Notes under the pieces: model-generated
The model's database searches: none
What the model was told of the DNA's origin: nothing
Seen by the model: only the letters and a program-made list of their open reading frames with translations
Assembly: GCF_963678635.1 (NCBI RefSeq)
Contig: NC_087062.1
Coordinates: 40,854,672 to 40,918,671, forward strand
Source: Symsagittifera roscoffensis
Lineage: Eukaryota > Xenacoelomorpha > Acoela > Convolutidae
Direction of reading: 5' to 3'
DNA: 64,000 nt
Made by a program: the position numbers and the translations under genes
Shown: in pieces, positions 11,947-23,357 of the stretch
Layout: every line of letters begins with the position of its first letter
How positions within the stretch are numbered: the stretch's first letter is position 1

Positions 11947-13399
11947 AGTTCTAGCGATTTTCTTATCCTAATGAGAAATATTAGGCTCTAACTTTGCTTG
12001 GTTTTAGATTAAATAGGGGACATATTTTACAAAATTTTAACGCAGACACTAATTATAGCAAGTTAAAAAAAACTCTAATCCTTTTGTTTTAGTTGACCAG
12101 TAAAAGTAATGTAGTTTACTGCGTTTTTACTTGAACAATAAAAATGTTATCTGTAAATTTAAATGGTTTAAAAGAGAACATTTTAAATTTGCTGACAGAT
12201 AATGAGACTTAAATTAATGTTCCTTTTTTGAACTTTTTTCGATAACTTCAATTAGTTAAGGCGATTTATCCACAAGGGAAATGTTCTAAATACGAGTTGT
12301 TCAGCTCTTCACGGATGTCCCGTTTTAATTTTCTAAAGGCAACATAAGAATATGAGTGGGGGGAGAGTTACCGTACCAGATCTTAAGTATCTCACAGAAG
12401 ATGAGAGAGAGGGAGGTTAAGAGTTTTTATAATGGTGTACGTATAGTTTTTTACCCAACATGCTTGCCTATGTGAAACATGTAATTAAAACACAATCATA
12501 AAAAAGCCACTTAGTTGAATAAAAATTGGATTTATTTGCTGAAGTAATTCAAATTGTCCCTTTGGGAATTGATTTTAATTAATTTAGTTGAGATTTGACT
12601 TTTGTTCAGTTGGCAATTGACTTTTGATATGTTTCTATTGTTGTTTGTAATGTTTTTGACAGGTGCGTCAAAGTGGAGGGAAAAACCGCTGTTATGCCCC
12701 TGGTTAAAAAAACGTAATCTATGTCGTATTGAAAATTCAACATAGATTTAGTTAATCTTCATCATGAATTTGGATTATAATAACACTAAAATTAAAACGA
12801 GGTTAGGCAGAAGTTATTGCAAGTCTCATAGTAGATTGATTTCTTTGAAAAAATAGGATGAAAAAATCATATTCTGTACAAAAAAAAACATAAATTTTCT
12901 CCAAAATTTCTGGGCAGAAAACCAATAATCAAAAATTTACTGTAAAGTTTGAACTACAAGTAAGACATTTGTCACTTAGAAAAAAAACACGAAATTGCAC
13001 AAAAACCTAAAAAAGTTACTTCTTCTGAGTTGATTGCAATGGTATATACACTGAAATTTTTAAAATTTTTTAATCGATCCTGAAAATTTGGATATTCAGT
13101 ATTCTAGCTGAATACTTAGTTTATAGCATGGAAGACAGGAACTCTCTAGGGTATCTGAATACATGTTTTTTTGCATCCCAAGATCACTAAGTCTACTACT
13201 CAACCTCATCTTCTTCACTCTCATTCAAATTATCTTCTGTCATCTGTCATCTTCTGTCATCAACTCTCATGTTCTGACATCTGCTGATTGCAGCACAAAA
13301 GTTTTAAAAACAAAATGCACTTTGGCATGCATTGGATTTAGAGGGGAAGGTAATTTTAGGGGACCTTAATTTTTGGTAAAAAAAACGTTAGTTTGCAAA
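11947..13399. other. AT-rich stretch with no supported gene
   Basis: I find no reading frame that looks coding, no RNA gene and no clear repeat ends here. Around 13220-13270 there is a short degenerate pyrimidine-rich tract (repeats of TCATCTTCTGTCATC type). A 68-codon frame at 13163-13369 has no supporting features. Confidence 0.6.
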
Positions 13400-14010
13400 A
13401 ACTTACACTAGTTCCGGAGGTGGTACTGTGAGAGTGTATCAAGTATCGCAATACTGGAGACGGGAGTGGAAAATTCAACACAAGTTCAGGAGGTTATACT
13501 GGGATAGTGAATCAGGTATCCTAATACTTGAGTCACGGTGGTGAAGAAGTTTGCACGAGTTCTGGAGGTAGTCTTGGGATAGTGGTTTAAGGTTCCCAAC
13601 ACTTGAGTCCTGGGATACTGATATAAGGAACCCAACACTTGAGTCCTGGGATAGTGATTTAAGGGTCCCAACACTTGAGTCCTGGGATAGTGATTTAAGG
13701 CTCCCAACACTTGAGTCAAGGGTTAGTGATTTAAGGGTCCGAACACTTGATTCTGGGATAGTGATTTAAGGGTCCCAACACTTTGCCTGGGAATGTGATT
13801 CAAGGGTACAACACCTAGAGTCCTGGGATAGTAATTAAGGGTCCCAACACCCAAAGTCTTGGGATAGTCAATTAAGTATCCTAACACCTAATGTCCTGGG
13901 ATAGTGGATTGAGTATCCCAGCACCTGGAGTGTTGGGGTAGTAAAACGAGTATCCAACCACCTAAGAGTCCTGGGATATTGGGTTGAGTATCCCAAAACC
14001 TAGGACAGGG
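13400..14010. repeat. Degenerate 36-bp minisatellite
   Basis: About 15 units share the words GGGATAGTGATTTAAGGGTC and CCAACACTTGAGTCCT, a period of 36 bp. Units in the centre (about 13600-13760) are the most alike, and both edges are worn. Because 36 is a multiple of three, the minus strand has a spurious-looking open frame (13486-13719) with a 12-residue period such as TQVLGPLNHYPR. I see no start context or flanking exon that would make this a real protein. Confidence 0.85.
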
Positions 14011-14346
14011 ACTACAAAATCATTAAGGGTCACTAAAAAGCTCCGGGTGGAACGGGAAGAACACACTACGATTAGTAAATTTTAATTCGGATTGTGGAAT
14101 AGATATTAGACTGAAATTCTTCCAACAAGTTTGAATATTTAAGAGCATTGGGGGTTTTCTAAAACTTTGACTACGTTTTTACATTAACACCTATAGATAG
14201 TCAAAATTGTAAGTAAAAGTCATGAAGAGAACAGGAGTGTCGTTACCGGAAAGAAGAGGGGTGGGATTTAAGCAAAACCAATAATCAACACAAAGGTAGC
14301 AAACACCTACAAGCCCCAGAGTAATGAGAAAAAATATTTCAGTTGA
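14011..14346 (+). other. Leader region before gypsy-type gag, possible LTR remnant
   Basis: Non-coding sequence between the minisatellite and the gag start. It contains TAGACTGAAATTC-like sequence (near 14107) that also occurs near 20931, just below a TATA-like box. This could be an eroded LTR or leader, but no paired LTR can be aligned by eye. No primer binding site recognised. Confidence 0.3.
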
Positions 14347-15949
14347 CATGGTCAACACCAGAAGCAACAAGGAGCAGAAGACCGAGCAAAAGCAATCTAA
14401 TCAAAAGATTGTGCCCGTGATGGAAATGGATCTTGAGCTTAGATGAAGTGGATCGAAAAACTACGGAATCGACACCTATGGCGAATGTAGAAGAGCAAGG
14501 AACAAAGACAATTGAATTCTCACCGATAGGCAATGGAGACGAAATCACTAACAACACGCGGGAGACGATAAGGACGATTTGCAAACGAAGAGAAAATTGT
14601 TCACCGAGAAACCTGCGGCGATGGTCGTAATGAAACCGAGAGAGAAAGAGGAGGTAAAAACAACGACCGAAAAAGGCAAAACCTTTGGTACAGTTTCCAC
14701 GATAACCACAGAAGCTGACCAGGGGAAGGAGCAAACAAAAAAGGGAGCAATGGGTCACCAAAATGAGTAAGCAGCAGAATCGAAATGACCACTAGTTGAG
14801 TTAGGGGACTTGATGTCAAAGTTGGATCGGTAGAAAAGAAGCTGAAGTGCAACAAATAGGACCGCCAGGAATTAAAGAAGGAACTTCGACATAACAAAAA
14901 CGAAAATCTGGACAACTACTTCAACTTAGCTAGGGCCACTGAAGAAGAACGGCAACAGATGGCGAACAACAGACAGGGAGCGAGAAAAACAAATCAAGAA
15001 AAATATGGAGGAAATGAAAAGCAACATGAGACCGTAAACGATAAACTATGGAATCTAGAGACGAGAATGGACACAATGAGCAGAGACCAGGCAGAGAGTT
15101 CTTGTGCCATACAATTGAAATTGGATGCACTCTTGAGAAACTCTATTGCTCAAGAGAAAAAGGTACCAGACAAAAGAGAAAAGACAACCGGAACAAGGGT
15201 TGGTTTGTGGAACCTCAACGTAAGAAACAAGAATCGACGCCATTACCACTGATCAACAACAGCATAGGATCAGGGATGACCAAAACGGCTATAAAAGGAG
15301 GAGTGTCGAGCTCAGCAGGGATACCAAGGGATTCGGGCGCACACACGAGTGTAACATCTGATGTCATGGTATGGGCAAATACTTGGGAAATGATAAGTAG
15401 GACACTAGAAGCATTCGCCACAAGAAACACAGAGTCAAGCAATAGTAAAGAAGGCAAATCGAAAAAACCTTCAAGAAGCCGAAGGAACTCAAAGATGACT
15501 CGGACGGTTGCATAGATACCTGGGCTGATGTAATGAGACTACATCTTGAGCAAGACAACCTGAATGATTAAAGACAGGCGTGCACATCGATACTCAGAAA
15601 TCTGGGGGCACGGCGGACAAGATTTTTGAAATATTACAGAACCGATTTGTATCCGGGATGAAAGAGCACCAGGCCATGTTGAGATTTTGGGAAAAGGAGA
15701 CAGAGAGATGATGAATCGTTTGATCGATTCCTGGATGATCTGGAGAGCTTATGAAGAAGAAGCGATCCAGAGGAATCAACTAATAGGATAATCTTCAGCG
15801 TTGCTTCGAAATTTGCAACATATTACACGCTATCGAAAGATAATGCACCAACCCCGGAACAGATGAAACAGAAGTCTAATGTGTACATGTTGATGAAACC
15901 GAAGAAATACTCATTTTCAGACAGCAAGGGGGAAGCCAACAACAAAGGT
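14347..15949 (+). pseudogene. gag: Gypsy-type retrotransposon Gag, N-terminal and capsid part (broken)
   Basis: The ATG at 14347 opens with MVNTRSNKEQKTEQKQ, a typical charged Gag start, then hits a TGA near 14443. A Lys/Glu-rich, coiled-coil-like stretch follows in other frames (14959-15252). The capsid-like part spans about 15460-15930, with WADVMRLHLEQDNLND, ESFDRFLDDLES and DPEESTNRIIFSVASKFATY. It is broken by several stops and frameshifts. In this family Gag packages the element RNA into virus-like particles. Order and spacing with the zinc knuckles, RNase H and integrase downstream support the call. The element is not expected to make a working Gag. Confidence 0.75.
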
Positions 15950-15975
15950 CGTCATGGTGCAAGCCAAGAGATGAT

Positions 15976-16807
15976 ATGGACAAACGAAGGTCATGTGCAA
16001 ATGGTGGCTCGGCAGATCACCATGTAGCGGATTGCACCACTTACAAACGAGGCATGAAAAGCCTGGGATATACGCCTGATGAAGAGAACATGAGTCAAAT
16101 GGAGGAGCACGAGTTTTACAGTGGCTTGATTAAAAAAATAGGCGCTAGGTGTCTTTTCTGCAATCAAGAAGGCCACTTCAGCTTTTTTGGGAAGCAGTGA
16201 AGAATCAGAATAACCCAAAGCACAAATTTGCACTTGCTGCGGTGCAAAATACCAGGAACAGACAAGCTGAGAATTACTTGCAGAACAAAGAGGCGACGAG
16301 TGGTGAATTAGCGAAAAAGACGGTAAAGATGTGACCGAAGAGAAAGATGCCAGAGGGGCCGAGTCAAGAAATTCACTAGAAATAAACTACGAGAAAGCAG
16401 CAGCAGAGGCCATCAACAAAGCGAAAGAAGATTTTGCGACAAAACAAATCGAACAAAGGCTGAAGAGGGAATTAGAAAGACAACAGAGGAACGAGACACT
16501 CTCGATGGCAAGACCAGAACCCGAGACGAGTGACAATCCAACAGTCAGGAGCAATTGCAACGTCTTGAAAATGGTGGCTGGGAAACCCTTCAGAATCACG
16601 AAGATCGGGGTGAGAATCAAGTCGATAATCACGGTTGGCGGCCATGAGGTAACGAGGAATCTGAGTGAACCCAGCAACCAAACACTAATACCCATAGATG
16701 TATATATTAATTATTTGGGCACCATCTGCCCACAAACTCCTTCGAGAGCACTCAGGGCGTTACTCACGAGAGGTGGTGGAAAATCAATTAGGACAGACAG
16801 CGGATGA
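15976..16807 (+). pseudogene. Gag zinc knuckles and protease-proximal region (broken)
   Basis: The frame at 15976-16200 has two Cys/His knuckles. The first reads CANGGSADHHVADC, where the second expected Cys is Gly. The second begins CLFCNQEGHF but loses its final Cys. The next frame (16331-16807) is Lys/Glu-rich and coiled-coil-like, then ends with RIKSIITVGGHEVTRNLSE and IDVYINYLG, which may be the start of a protease domain. The nucleocapsid knuckles normally bind element RNA. Missing ligands mean the copy is decayed. The sequence jumps from here almost straight to RNase H, so the reverse transcriptase region has been lost. Confidence 0.65.
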
Positions 16808-16844
16808 ATCATTTTAAAGGATAAAAAAAGAATTATGTGAAGCC

Positions 16845-17300
16845 CCTGGCCCCTGTGCTAGGCGTGCCTACAGAGAAGGGAATGTACGTACTGGACACAG
16901 ACGCATCGGTGGTCGCGATCTCTGGCATACTCCATAAGAACAGGAAGGGAACGGGAAGACTGTCTTGAGACCAATAGGCTACGGAAGCAAAGTCTTGACC
17001 GGCACGGAAATGACGTACGGGGAACCCAAAGCGGAGATGCTCGCGGTTATCATCTTTGTAGAAAAGTGCAGGGCGGGATGGATGGTTACAAAATGATAAT
17101 TGAACATAGGACGAGAGACCAACTCCAAAATGCCGACAACTTGAGTAAGAAAACGGAACTCTACGGGAGGCCGGAGCAGAGGGAGGGTGATAGGCCTGTA
17201 CAAAAGGTGGTTTCTCATTCATGAACAAGGAAACGTACGATAGACTACCGCTCACGAGATGGCTCGACAAATCTGGCAAACCCATAGAAGACCACACCTG
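16845..17300 (+). pseudogene. pol: RNase H domain remnant of gypsy-type Pol
   Basis: The reading YVLDTDASVVAISGILHK, starting near 16889, is the hallmark start of gypsy-type RNase H, including its first catalytic Asp. In a shifted frame, KVLTGTEMTYGEPKAEML supplies the expected Glu region. Further on, IIEHRTRDQLQNADNLSKK matches the usual H-x-NAD-x-LS end before integrase. At least two frameshifts interrupt it. In working elements this domain removes RNA from the RNA-DNA hybrid during reverse transcription. No reverse transcriptase motif (such as an xDD active site) precedes it. Confidence 0.75.
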
Positions 17301-18189
17301 AATTACCAACTGAGCATCGGGAAACGGAAATTCTAAAAATCTGAGATGCCAGTAGAAATCATGCTCAAGTCAAAGAGACGCTCAAGGCAAAAGGTTACGA
17401 CTTCGACGAAGTGGAAATAGGGAAGACGACGGTAGGGCAGGATTTGATTTGATTGCTTAAGAAACTAGCCGATGACAAACCCGTGGTCTCGACCAGAAGA
17501 AATGATGAACCACCAATCACCAAAATGAGAAGGAAAGAGGTCTCACGTGATAAAAACTCAATGAAAGCCGGGGAACCAGAGAACAAAGAGGTGGTACGAA
17601 CATTAGTCGAGAAAATCCCGCAAGACATACTCAGGCAAACAACGCTACGAAGGAAGAAAGAGTCGTTTAAAGTTGAATTGCTCGGACTAGATCAAGAGTC
17701 CGGGTAGTGGCCACCACCAGAGAGGGATGGCGCGGAGGAAAAATTGTCCGGGGAGTCAGAAGAATCGGACGAAGGTTCAGTAGAAGGTGAAGGTGAACAA
17801 GTCCTACTCTGCATGATATTAGCTGAAAAAAAGAAGGTATCACGACAGGGAACTACAGACTGATCCCTCGTCCGGGACATACAACCTGGAGCATCATGAC
17901 GTGAACGGAGGAGAAGAGCTAGAGATGAAAGCGGTGTCAAGAAAACCTTTCGGGGAACTATCATGCAGTTAAAACATCAGGACGAAGCTGAAGCCGGAAG
18001 GTAATAGGGAGGTATTGAGAGGGATAGTATGCCTCAAGCTCAAGGACAATATCTACAATCGGGGAGAACTGAACGGACAAATGATGGCACTAAAGGAGCA
18101 CATCAAGGCGAGCTACGCGCTATCGGACCTGATAAGAGCACAGAAAAACGACAAAATTATAAGCAACCTTTCCAAATGGATCCGAACGG
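17301..18189 (+). pseudogene. RNase H to integrase linker, decayed
   Basis: Fragments in all three + frames are hydrophilic and Lys/Glu-rich, with no single long frame. The segment 18015-18240 reads like spacer coding sequence that leads into integrase (ALKEHIKASYALSDLIRAQ). No separate gene is supported. Confidence 0.45.
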
Positions 18190-18995
18190 GAAAAAGGAAA
18201 AAGGAGATCTGGAGGAGGACAGCTACAAGATCTGGAGCCCGTTCTACAAGGAATGTAAGGACTTACTCTAAAACACAGCGGATGGCGTGGTGGCCTGCAG
18301 GAGAAGAGACGAAGAGAAAACTCTGTATAAACATAATCTCATTACATTACCCCAGCTGTAGCAAACAGAAAAACTCTTCAGATCACATGATCAGATGGGA
18401 CATCAAGGAAAAGACAAGTTGCAACAAAGAATACTGCATCGATTTTATTGGCCTGGAATGAGGAAAGCTTGCGAGAGGTGGTTCAACGCATGCTTCTCGT
18501 GCCTACAAGTGAAAGATCCAAGGAAGATGAAGTTCCCTCTCAAATTTGTGGAAAGCTCAGAGTTCAATGAGGTTGTGCAGATAGACCACCAATAGATCTG
18601 CATGACAGATTCGGGATATAACCAGATACTAGTAATCATAGATCATTTCACGAAACGAGCTGAAGCAGTACCGTGTCAAACGGCCTCGGCAGAAGAAACT
18701 TGCGACAATTGATTACGCACAGAAAATCGCGGTATGGCTGTCCGATGACCTTCCAATCAGACAACCGGAAAGCCTTCGTTGAGGGTTTGACGAAAGAGCT
18801 CATGAGAAGATCCCACATTGCCCAAGCACACTCGACAACTTACCATCCACAGACGATTGGACTAGTGGAAAGGCAAGACAGAACGCTAGTGATTATGCTC
18901 ATGGTATATTGCTCGAGGTATATGACGGACTAGGACAAATGTTTGACGCAAGTGGTGGGGCGTACAATAGCGATCAGTCCTTTCATGATGATGAC

Positions 18996-19033
<38 letters not shown>

Positions 19034-19460
19034 ATGCTTTTTACGTTTTTCTACCCAGAATTCAAATGGCAGAAAACATCACCTCAAGCATATGTGAAGG
19101 AAGCAATCAAGAGACAGCAGGAGTTGAACGAACTATGCAGAAGGAATACATCAAGCACAGAGGAGACAACGGAGGATGAACGATGAGAAAATAATTCAAG
19201 CGAAACCATATGCTGTGGGAAAATATGTCTGGGTGTTCCAGAATGTCATACTTCCAAAAGGAACAAAAACACTTGTTGAAGAAATGGAGAGGACCGTTCA
19301 TGGTAACAGAGGTGCAACAGCAGGGTAGATTCTACGACTTGAGCACAGGGCGCACTGAAGCCTCATGTCCGTCACCGGAAGATTGGTGCTTGTCGCAGAT
19401 CATCGAAGGACTCGAGTATCTACTGGTTGAGCCGGCGTACGAGGTAAATGAGAAAGGCAC
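18190..19460 (+). pseudogene. Gypsy-type integrase with D,D35E core (broken)
   Basis: An N-terminal HHCC zinc domain is seen around 18390-18520: GHQGKDKLQQRILHRFYWPG and then CFSC. The catalytic core has the first Asp in VVQIDH, the second in TFQSDN (about 18757) and Glu in GLVERQ (about 18868), 35 residues after the second Asp. The C-terminal GPF-type module is KKWRGPFMVTEVQQQGRFYDL (about 19280-19340). Breaks include a TAG after QIDHQ (18593-18595), a frameshift near 18700 and a (GA)15 run at 19001. Integrase joins element DNA to the host chromosome. All catalytic residues remain, but not in one frame. Confidence 0.88.
19001..19031. repeat. (GA)n microsatellite inside integrase
   Basis: About 15 uninterrupted GA units sit where the frame reads MMTGRERERER. 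They replace integrase sequence between the catalytic core and the C-terminal module. It is a post-insertion expansion in a dead copy. Confidence 0.95.
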
Positions 19461-20480
19461 CAGGGAGAAAAATGATGGCAACGAGAATATGAGTATGGAC
19501 GACATTGAAAAAATAGAGGTAGGCTCGGATGAAGGATCTTTCGTAGAAGAGGACTGGAACAAACCAGAGCAGAACGAGGTGCCAAAATGGACAGAACTAG
19601 ATCTGCCCATAACGACAGAAACAAGAAGGGGCGGGCGCAAGAAGACAAGTACAGCTAGAAGAGCTAGGTGCAGAAATGGTGAACATGAGCGACCTAGCGG
19701 CAGATTAAGAGTGGCAGATCATCAAGGACAGTGCGCACTCGTGACAGGACGACTACACCGTACCCGAAAAAGAAGTAGATCTAGAACAAAGCGAGATAGA
19801 AAGAAAAGAGAATACCAACTTGAGGATTCTAGATTGAATGCTTGATCTGCAGGCTGACGAGAAAGAAACGCAAAGCATCCAACAAATCGAAATATCAGCA
19901 AGGAAGCATATAAAAGAAGGAAACTCGTTGTTTGGTTGGACGGTGGCAGACCGACCATTAGACATACCAGCTGACAACTTGAGCCCAGCATCATCGACGC
20001 GGACGTCGATAAACATTTTTGTCGGGGGAGTGGGGGTAGGACTTATCCACACCAAAAATTTAATGATAAAGAAACTCAGGGAGATGAGAGAGATGAACGG
20101 ACTGGAGCTGGATCAAGAAGAAGTCAAGCCTATTATTGGAAAAAATTTCAAGACCAATTTCGAGATACCAAATGAGTATTCGGAAAACATCCTAATCACG
20201 GACTGTGACTTCATCTTCTCAGATAGGACCAGCGTAACCTGCATAATAGCGGATATGATTTTCAACACCAGGTTGGAAGACGATTTTAAGAGAGAATACC
20301 AAAATGTGGAGTTTCTGTTCAGGCAGAAAACAGGATTGGCGGCACTTCAGTTCCTGACAAATACCTATGTTTTTTAGTGACAAGAGTCAGTGAGAGAAAC
20401 GTGATAGAACCCGAGCACGTGATGCTGGCCTTGACACGATTGGGGGACTTTCTGGTGGAAAGAGGGATAAAAGAGGTTTG
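19461..20480 (+). pseudogene. C-terminal extension or third frame of the gypsy-type element
   Basis: Downstream of the integrase C-terminal module the sequence stays coding-like: an acidic stretch (GSDEGSFVEEDWNKPEQNE), a basic stretch, then a 179-codon frame at 19838-20377. This contains ADRPLDIPADNLSPASSTRT, GVGVGLIHTKNLMIKKLREM and ITDCDFIFSDRTSVTC. Just before 19838 the same frame has a TGA that looks like a lost Trp codon, so it probably once continued from upstream. After 20377 another frame reads EPEHVMLALTRLGDFLVERG. I do not recognise the fold. It is best described as a post-integrase region of the polyprotein, function unknown. Confidence 0.5.
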
Positions 20481-20689
20481 AAGGCCAGTCTACGATCCGA
20501 ATTGGGGCAGATTGAACCCTAGCCAGAACATTACACCATCCTGCGCGTGGTCTTAACAGAAACAGAGATAATAGTACATCTACACAAGAAATACTACTTG
20601 AGCATCGCCTGAGTTTCGGGTGGGCACGACGGTCTCGAATTGGTGCCACGAGGGTCTTGAGCAAGGTAAAATGAGGCACACGACAGGAA

Positions 20690-21076
20690 AATAGGTTTTA
20701 GTATAACTGGCATGACAATCAAAACATAGTTTTTATCTAAAACGTATGGTGCTAAAACATAGAGGGACCTGCATGATTTTAAAACCTAGTTGAATCATTT
20801 CATCAGAAATTGTTTGAATACTGTTTTATAGGTGCAAAGGGGGAGGTTTAGGTTGGTCATGAGCAAAAACAGTCCTGGTCTAAAACTCAGCTTTGTTTTG
20901 AGATCGATTTTGAATTATAAAAGGACGATAACTAGACTGAAATTCACGAGAACAGTAGCCAGAACATCACCCAGTATTCCATAATCGGTACCGGAGGAAG
21001 GTATTCTTGAGTTTTTAACTAGGTAAGGTATTTCTTCAGTGTTTGACAAGTGAGAAGAATTCTTGATCTAGAAGCA
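20690..21076 (+). promoter_or_regulatory. Non-coding interval with TATA-like box between two sets of frames
   Basis: An AT-rich gap follows the post-integrase frames. It holds TATAAAAGG at 20916-20923 and, about 15-30 bp on, TAGACTGAAATTCACGAG, part of which also appears before gag near 14107. This could be an LTR or an internal promoter for the frames starting at 21077. No matching second LTR was found by eye. Confidence 0.35.
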
Positions 21077-22031
21077 ATGGCCGATCGATTTTGAAAATCC
21101 GTTCCAGCAGCATTCAAGAAGCCCACGCTCGATGAGCTGTACAGGCGCTTGAGGGGTCTTGCTTACACGCAAGTGGACGAGAGGCTGGCAGTGATGCTTA
21201 ACGCTATCCTGCAACTAGAGTCACAAGGAGAAAGCAGAGATTCGGCGACCGAGCCAGTTTTGATGGTGCGCTACACCTCGGACGAGATTTCTAACCAGGA
21301 ACAGACCAGGTGGCTGTCCTGGAACACCGACAGAGGCTTGAGGGGATTCGACCTGGCGAGAAACCAGGGCTTGAGCAACACGACGGAGTATGGTGCAGGG
21401 GAATTTCCCCATCCGACCACACCGCCGACGAGGATTGGGAACCAGTCTAGCAGCAAGGCGCTATCAATGATACGGTCTCAGCAGACAAAAGAGGCATATC
21501 TAGACCTCAGCAACTTGAATAGGGTACTGGAAAAGGCTCAAAGGGAAAGGGACCAAACCAATCTTGACAGGGATCAAGCCATTCTCGAGAAAGACAAGAT
21601 GATACTTGAGAGGGATTTATTAAGAGACGGAACGGGATCAAGCCCAACAACTACATGAATGTACAGCGAACTGAGACCAGATAAAATCAGAAATCGAGCG
21701 GTTGCAGAGCAAACAGCAAGAGTTCGCGAGAGGCAAGGAACGGAAAACGAAGACGTCGATTGAGTTCATGATGACGAGGTCAATACTGGAATTCCAGAGG
21801 GAGGAGGATGAAGCTCCCAGGTCGAGCAACCGCTTCAACTTAGTTCGTCTAGCCCAGGAGCAAATGGATGAAGATCTGAACAGGTGGACGCCACCAGAAC
21901 CTGTCCCTTCCTTAAGAGATCTTGAGTCGGGCCGAAGAAGGCCGCTGATGGTGGATGTCGCACTGCCGGAAAAGAGGCTGCAGTCGAGAACTCCCGAGAG
22001 TGCGGCACGCGAAGCTGAGCCACTCACTTAG
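21077..22031 (+). pseudogene. Coiled-coil-rich frame at start of the second half of the purine-rich block
   Basis: An ATG at 21077 gives MADRF, then a TGA that looks like a former Trp codon. The open frame continues with AAFKKPTLDELYRRLRGLAY and ends at 21658 after a heptad-like Lys/Glu/Asp region (NLDRDQAILEKDKMILERDL). Another frame (21702-22031) continues with similar charged sequence, FNLVRLAQEQMDEDLNRW. This looks like one protein broken by frameshifts. The style resembles Gag-like or structural proteins of retroelements, but no family is recognised. It lies directly upstream of the SGNH-like domain and may be its N-terminal part. Confidence 0.5.
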
Positions 22032-22079
22032 AGAGAACATCCAGAAAGGAGTGTTATGATCTCCAACCACAAGAAAACA

Positions 22080-22867
22080 CTGATGGTGCATATCACCGAC
22101 ATCACAGGGAGGATTGGACGGCCGTGGAACGCGAGAGGAAGGATCCCTTCAATAACGCATCTTGGGTGGAATATCTCACGCAGCCTTGAATACCCGAGGT
22201 CACGGTCCACCTGATCATTGGGACAGTCTTGTCAGGGTTCTGACGAGGATCCAGGCGCACTGGCAGGTGGCAGTCTTGAGTTTCTCGGTTGCAGCAATGC
22301 CCCAAACGTTGGTGTCACTAGAGATGTTGGAGATGGGAAAGATTTATACGGTTAATGATGGGAACCAACGATGATCCTAGAGGCGAATCGAGGAGGACGA
22401 TGCGGTTGCAGGAAACGATGAGCTGCATTCTTGAGGAGCTGAGGATCTACTTGGACCCTACGGTGCTCACAATTTTCACGGTTCTCTCTAATATGATGCC
22501 AGACCAGAATGCAATGAGCATGAGCGATAGAAACATAATCAGTGAAGTGCAGAAGAAAAGCGTCCTGCCCGTGAGGCTGCTTGACGTCGCGCGAATGATA
22601 AAGGATTCCCTGTCGCATAACTCATCTTCGGACGGCATCCACTTTGATAAGCCCAAGGGCACGGAGTGGCTGAATGGTGTCTTTCAAAGACATATCAACA
22701 ATCTAGAGTCGGATCTGGTAGAGACTGGCCAATTCGTCTTTGATCCAACCCCGAGACCTTCCTTCTTCTTAGTTAGGCCAGTGACCGACCGATTGGGAGG
22801 GAGAATCGATTCTAGAGGAAGTTCAGTGAGCAGCAAGAGCAGGCAGCTGGGCTCGACACCCATGTAG
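22080..22867 (+). pseudogene. SGNH/GDSL hydrolase-like domain, frameshifted
   Basis: Block I is split between frames: EVTVHLIIG in one and DSLVRVLTRIQAHW in another, one base apart near 22220. Block III, MMGTNDDPRG, begins at 22355. Block V, SSSDGIHFDKPKGTEWLN, lies around 22625-22676 with the Asp-x-x-His pair. Order and spacing (Ser block, GxND block, DxxH block over about 140 codons) match the SGNH fold of small esterases. The family hydrolyses esters, often acetyl or lipid groups. Esterase domains are known in ORF1 of some non-LTR elements, and are unexpected beside a gypsy-type pol. The copy is dead because of at least two frameshifts. Membership of the same element as gag-pol is inference. 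Confidence 0.65.
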
Positions 22868-22876
22868 AGGGCTACG

Positions 22877-23357
22877 ATGGAGTCTTCTTCGCAACAAAGC
22901 TCAGTGGTGTCGTCAGTGGTGGTGGTGGAAAAGAATAAGAACGTCAAGGTATCGACAGGAGGCACTGGAGAATCAAGTAAAGCCAGTTACTTGGAGCGAG
23001 TGAACGATCTGGACCTCGAGAATCTGGCCTACAGGCGGGAGCTGATGGAGGTCTTGGGACTTGTCGCACGAGGATCAGAGCAACGACTATTGCGTGGATT
23101 GGCTGAATGCGCATGAAGCGAACTTTTCTCGAGATAAAACTTTGGAAACTGCGGACCTGACTAGAATTTCCAGGAAATCGATCTTCGTTCCAGTCAACTA
23201 CCGACCTCTCAAGGAGTTGGGAAGCCCAGGCCTCATCGTGGAGCTACCAACGCACCGCACGAGCATTGTCAGAATTAGGGTGGCAATTCTCGCGCAGTTA
23301 AGAGCCGTGGAGAAGCTTCTTGAGCCGAAAAGCATGGGACTTCCCGATACTGCTTAA
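22877..23357 (+). pseudogene. Continuation of the SGNH-linked protein, hydrophilic linker
   Basis: Two overlapping frames (22877-23116 and 23061-23357) carry Ser/Val-rich then charged text: SSKASYLERVNDLDLENLAY, CVDWLNAHEANFSRDKTLET and VNYRPLKELGSPGLIVELPT. The switch of frame near 23070-23110 marks a frameshift. No recognised domain. It links the SGNH-like part to the duplicated 3.2 kb unit, which begins inside its last codons at 23318. Confidence 0.45.

Noticed and set aside
13486-13719. Minus-strand repeat protein or CRISPR-like array
   Set aside because: The repeats are direct, degenerate and contiguous with no spacers, and the host is an animal. The open frame follows from the 36-bp period.
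14339-17309. Minus-strand frames of 60-158 codons opposite gag and pol
   Set aside because: Shadow frames opposite purine-rich coding sequence; their Ser/Leu/Phe-rich text carries no family motif.
20690-21076. Confident 3' LTR of the gypsy-type element
   Set aside because: Only a 12-13 bp word is shared with the region before gag; no paired LTR could be aligned by eye.
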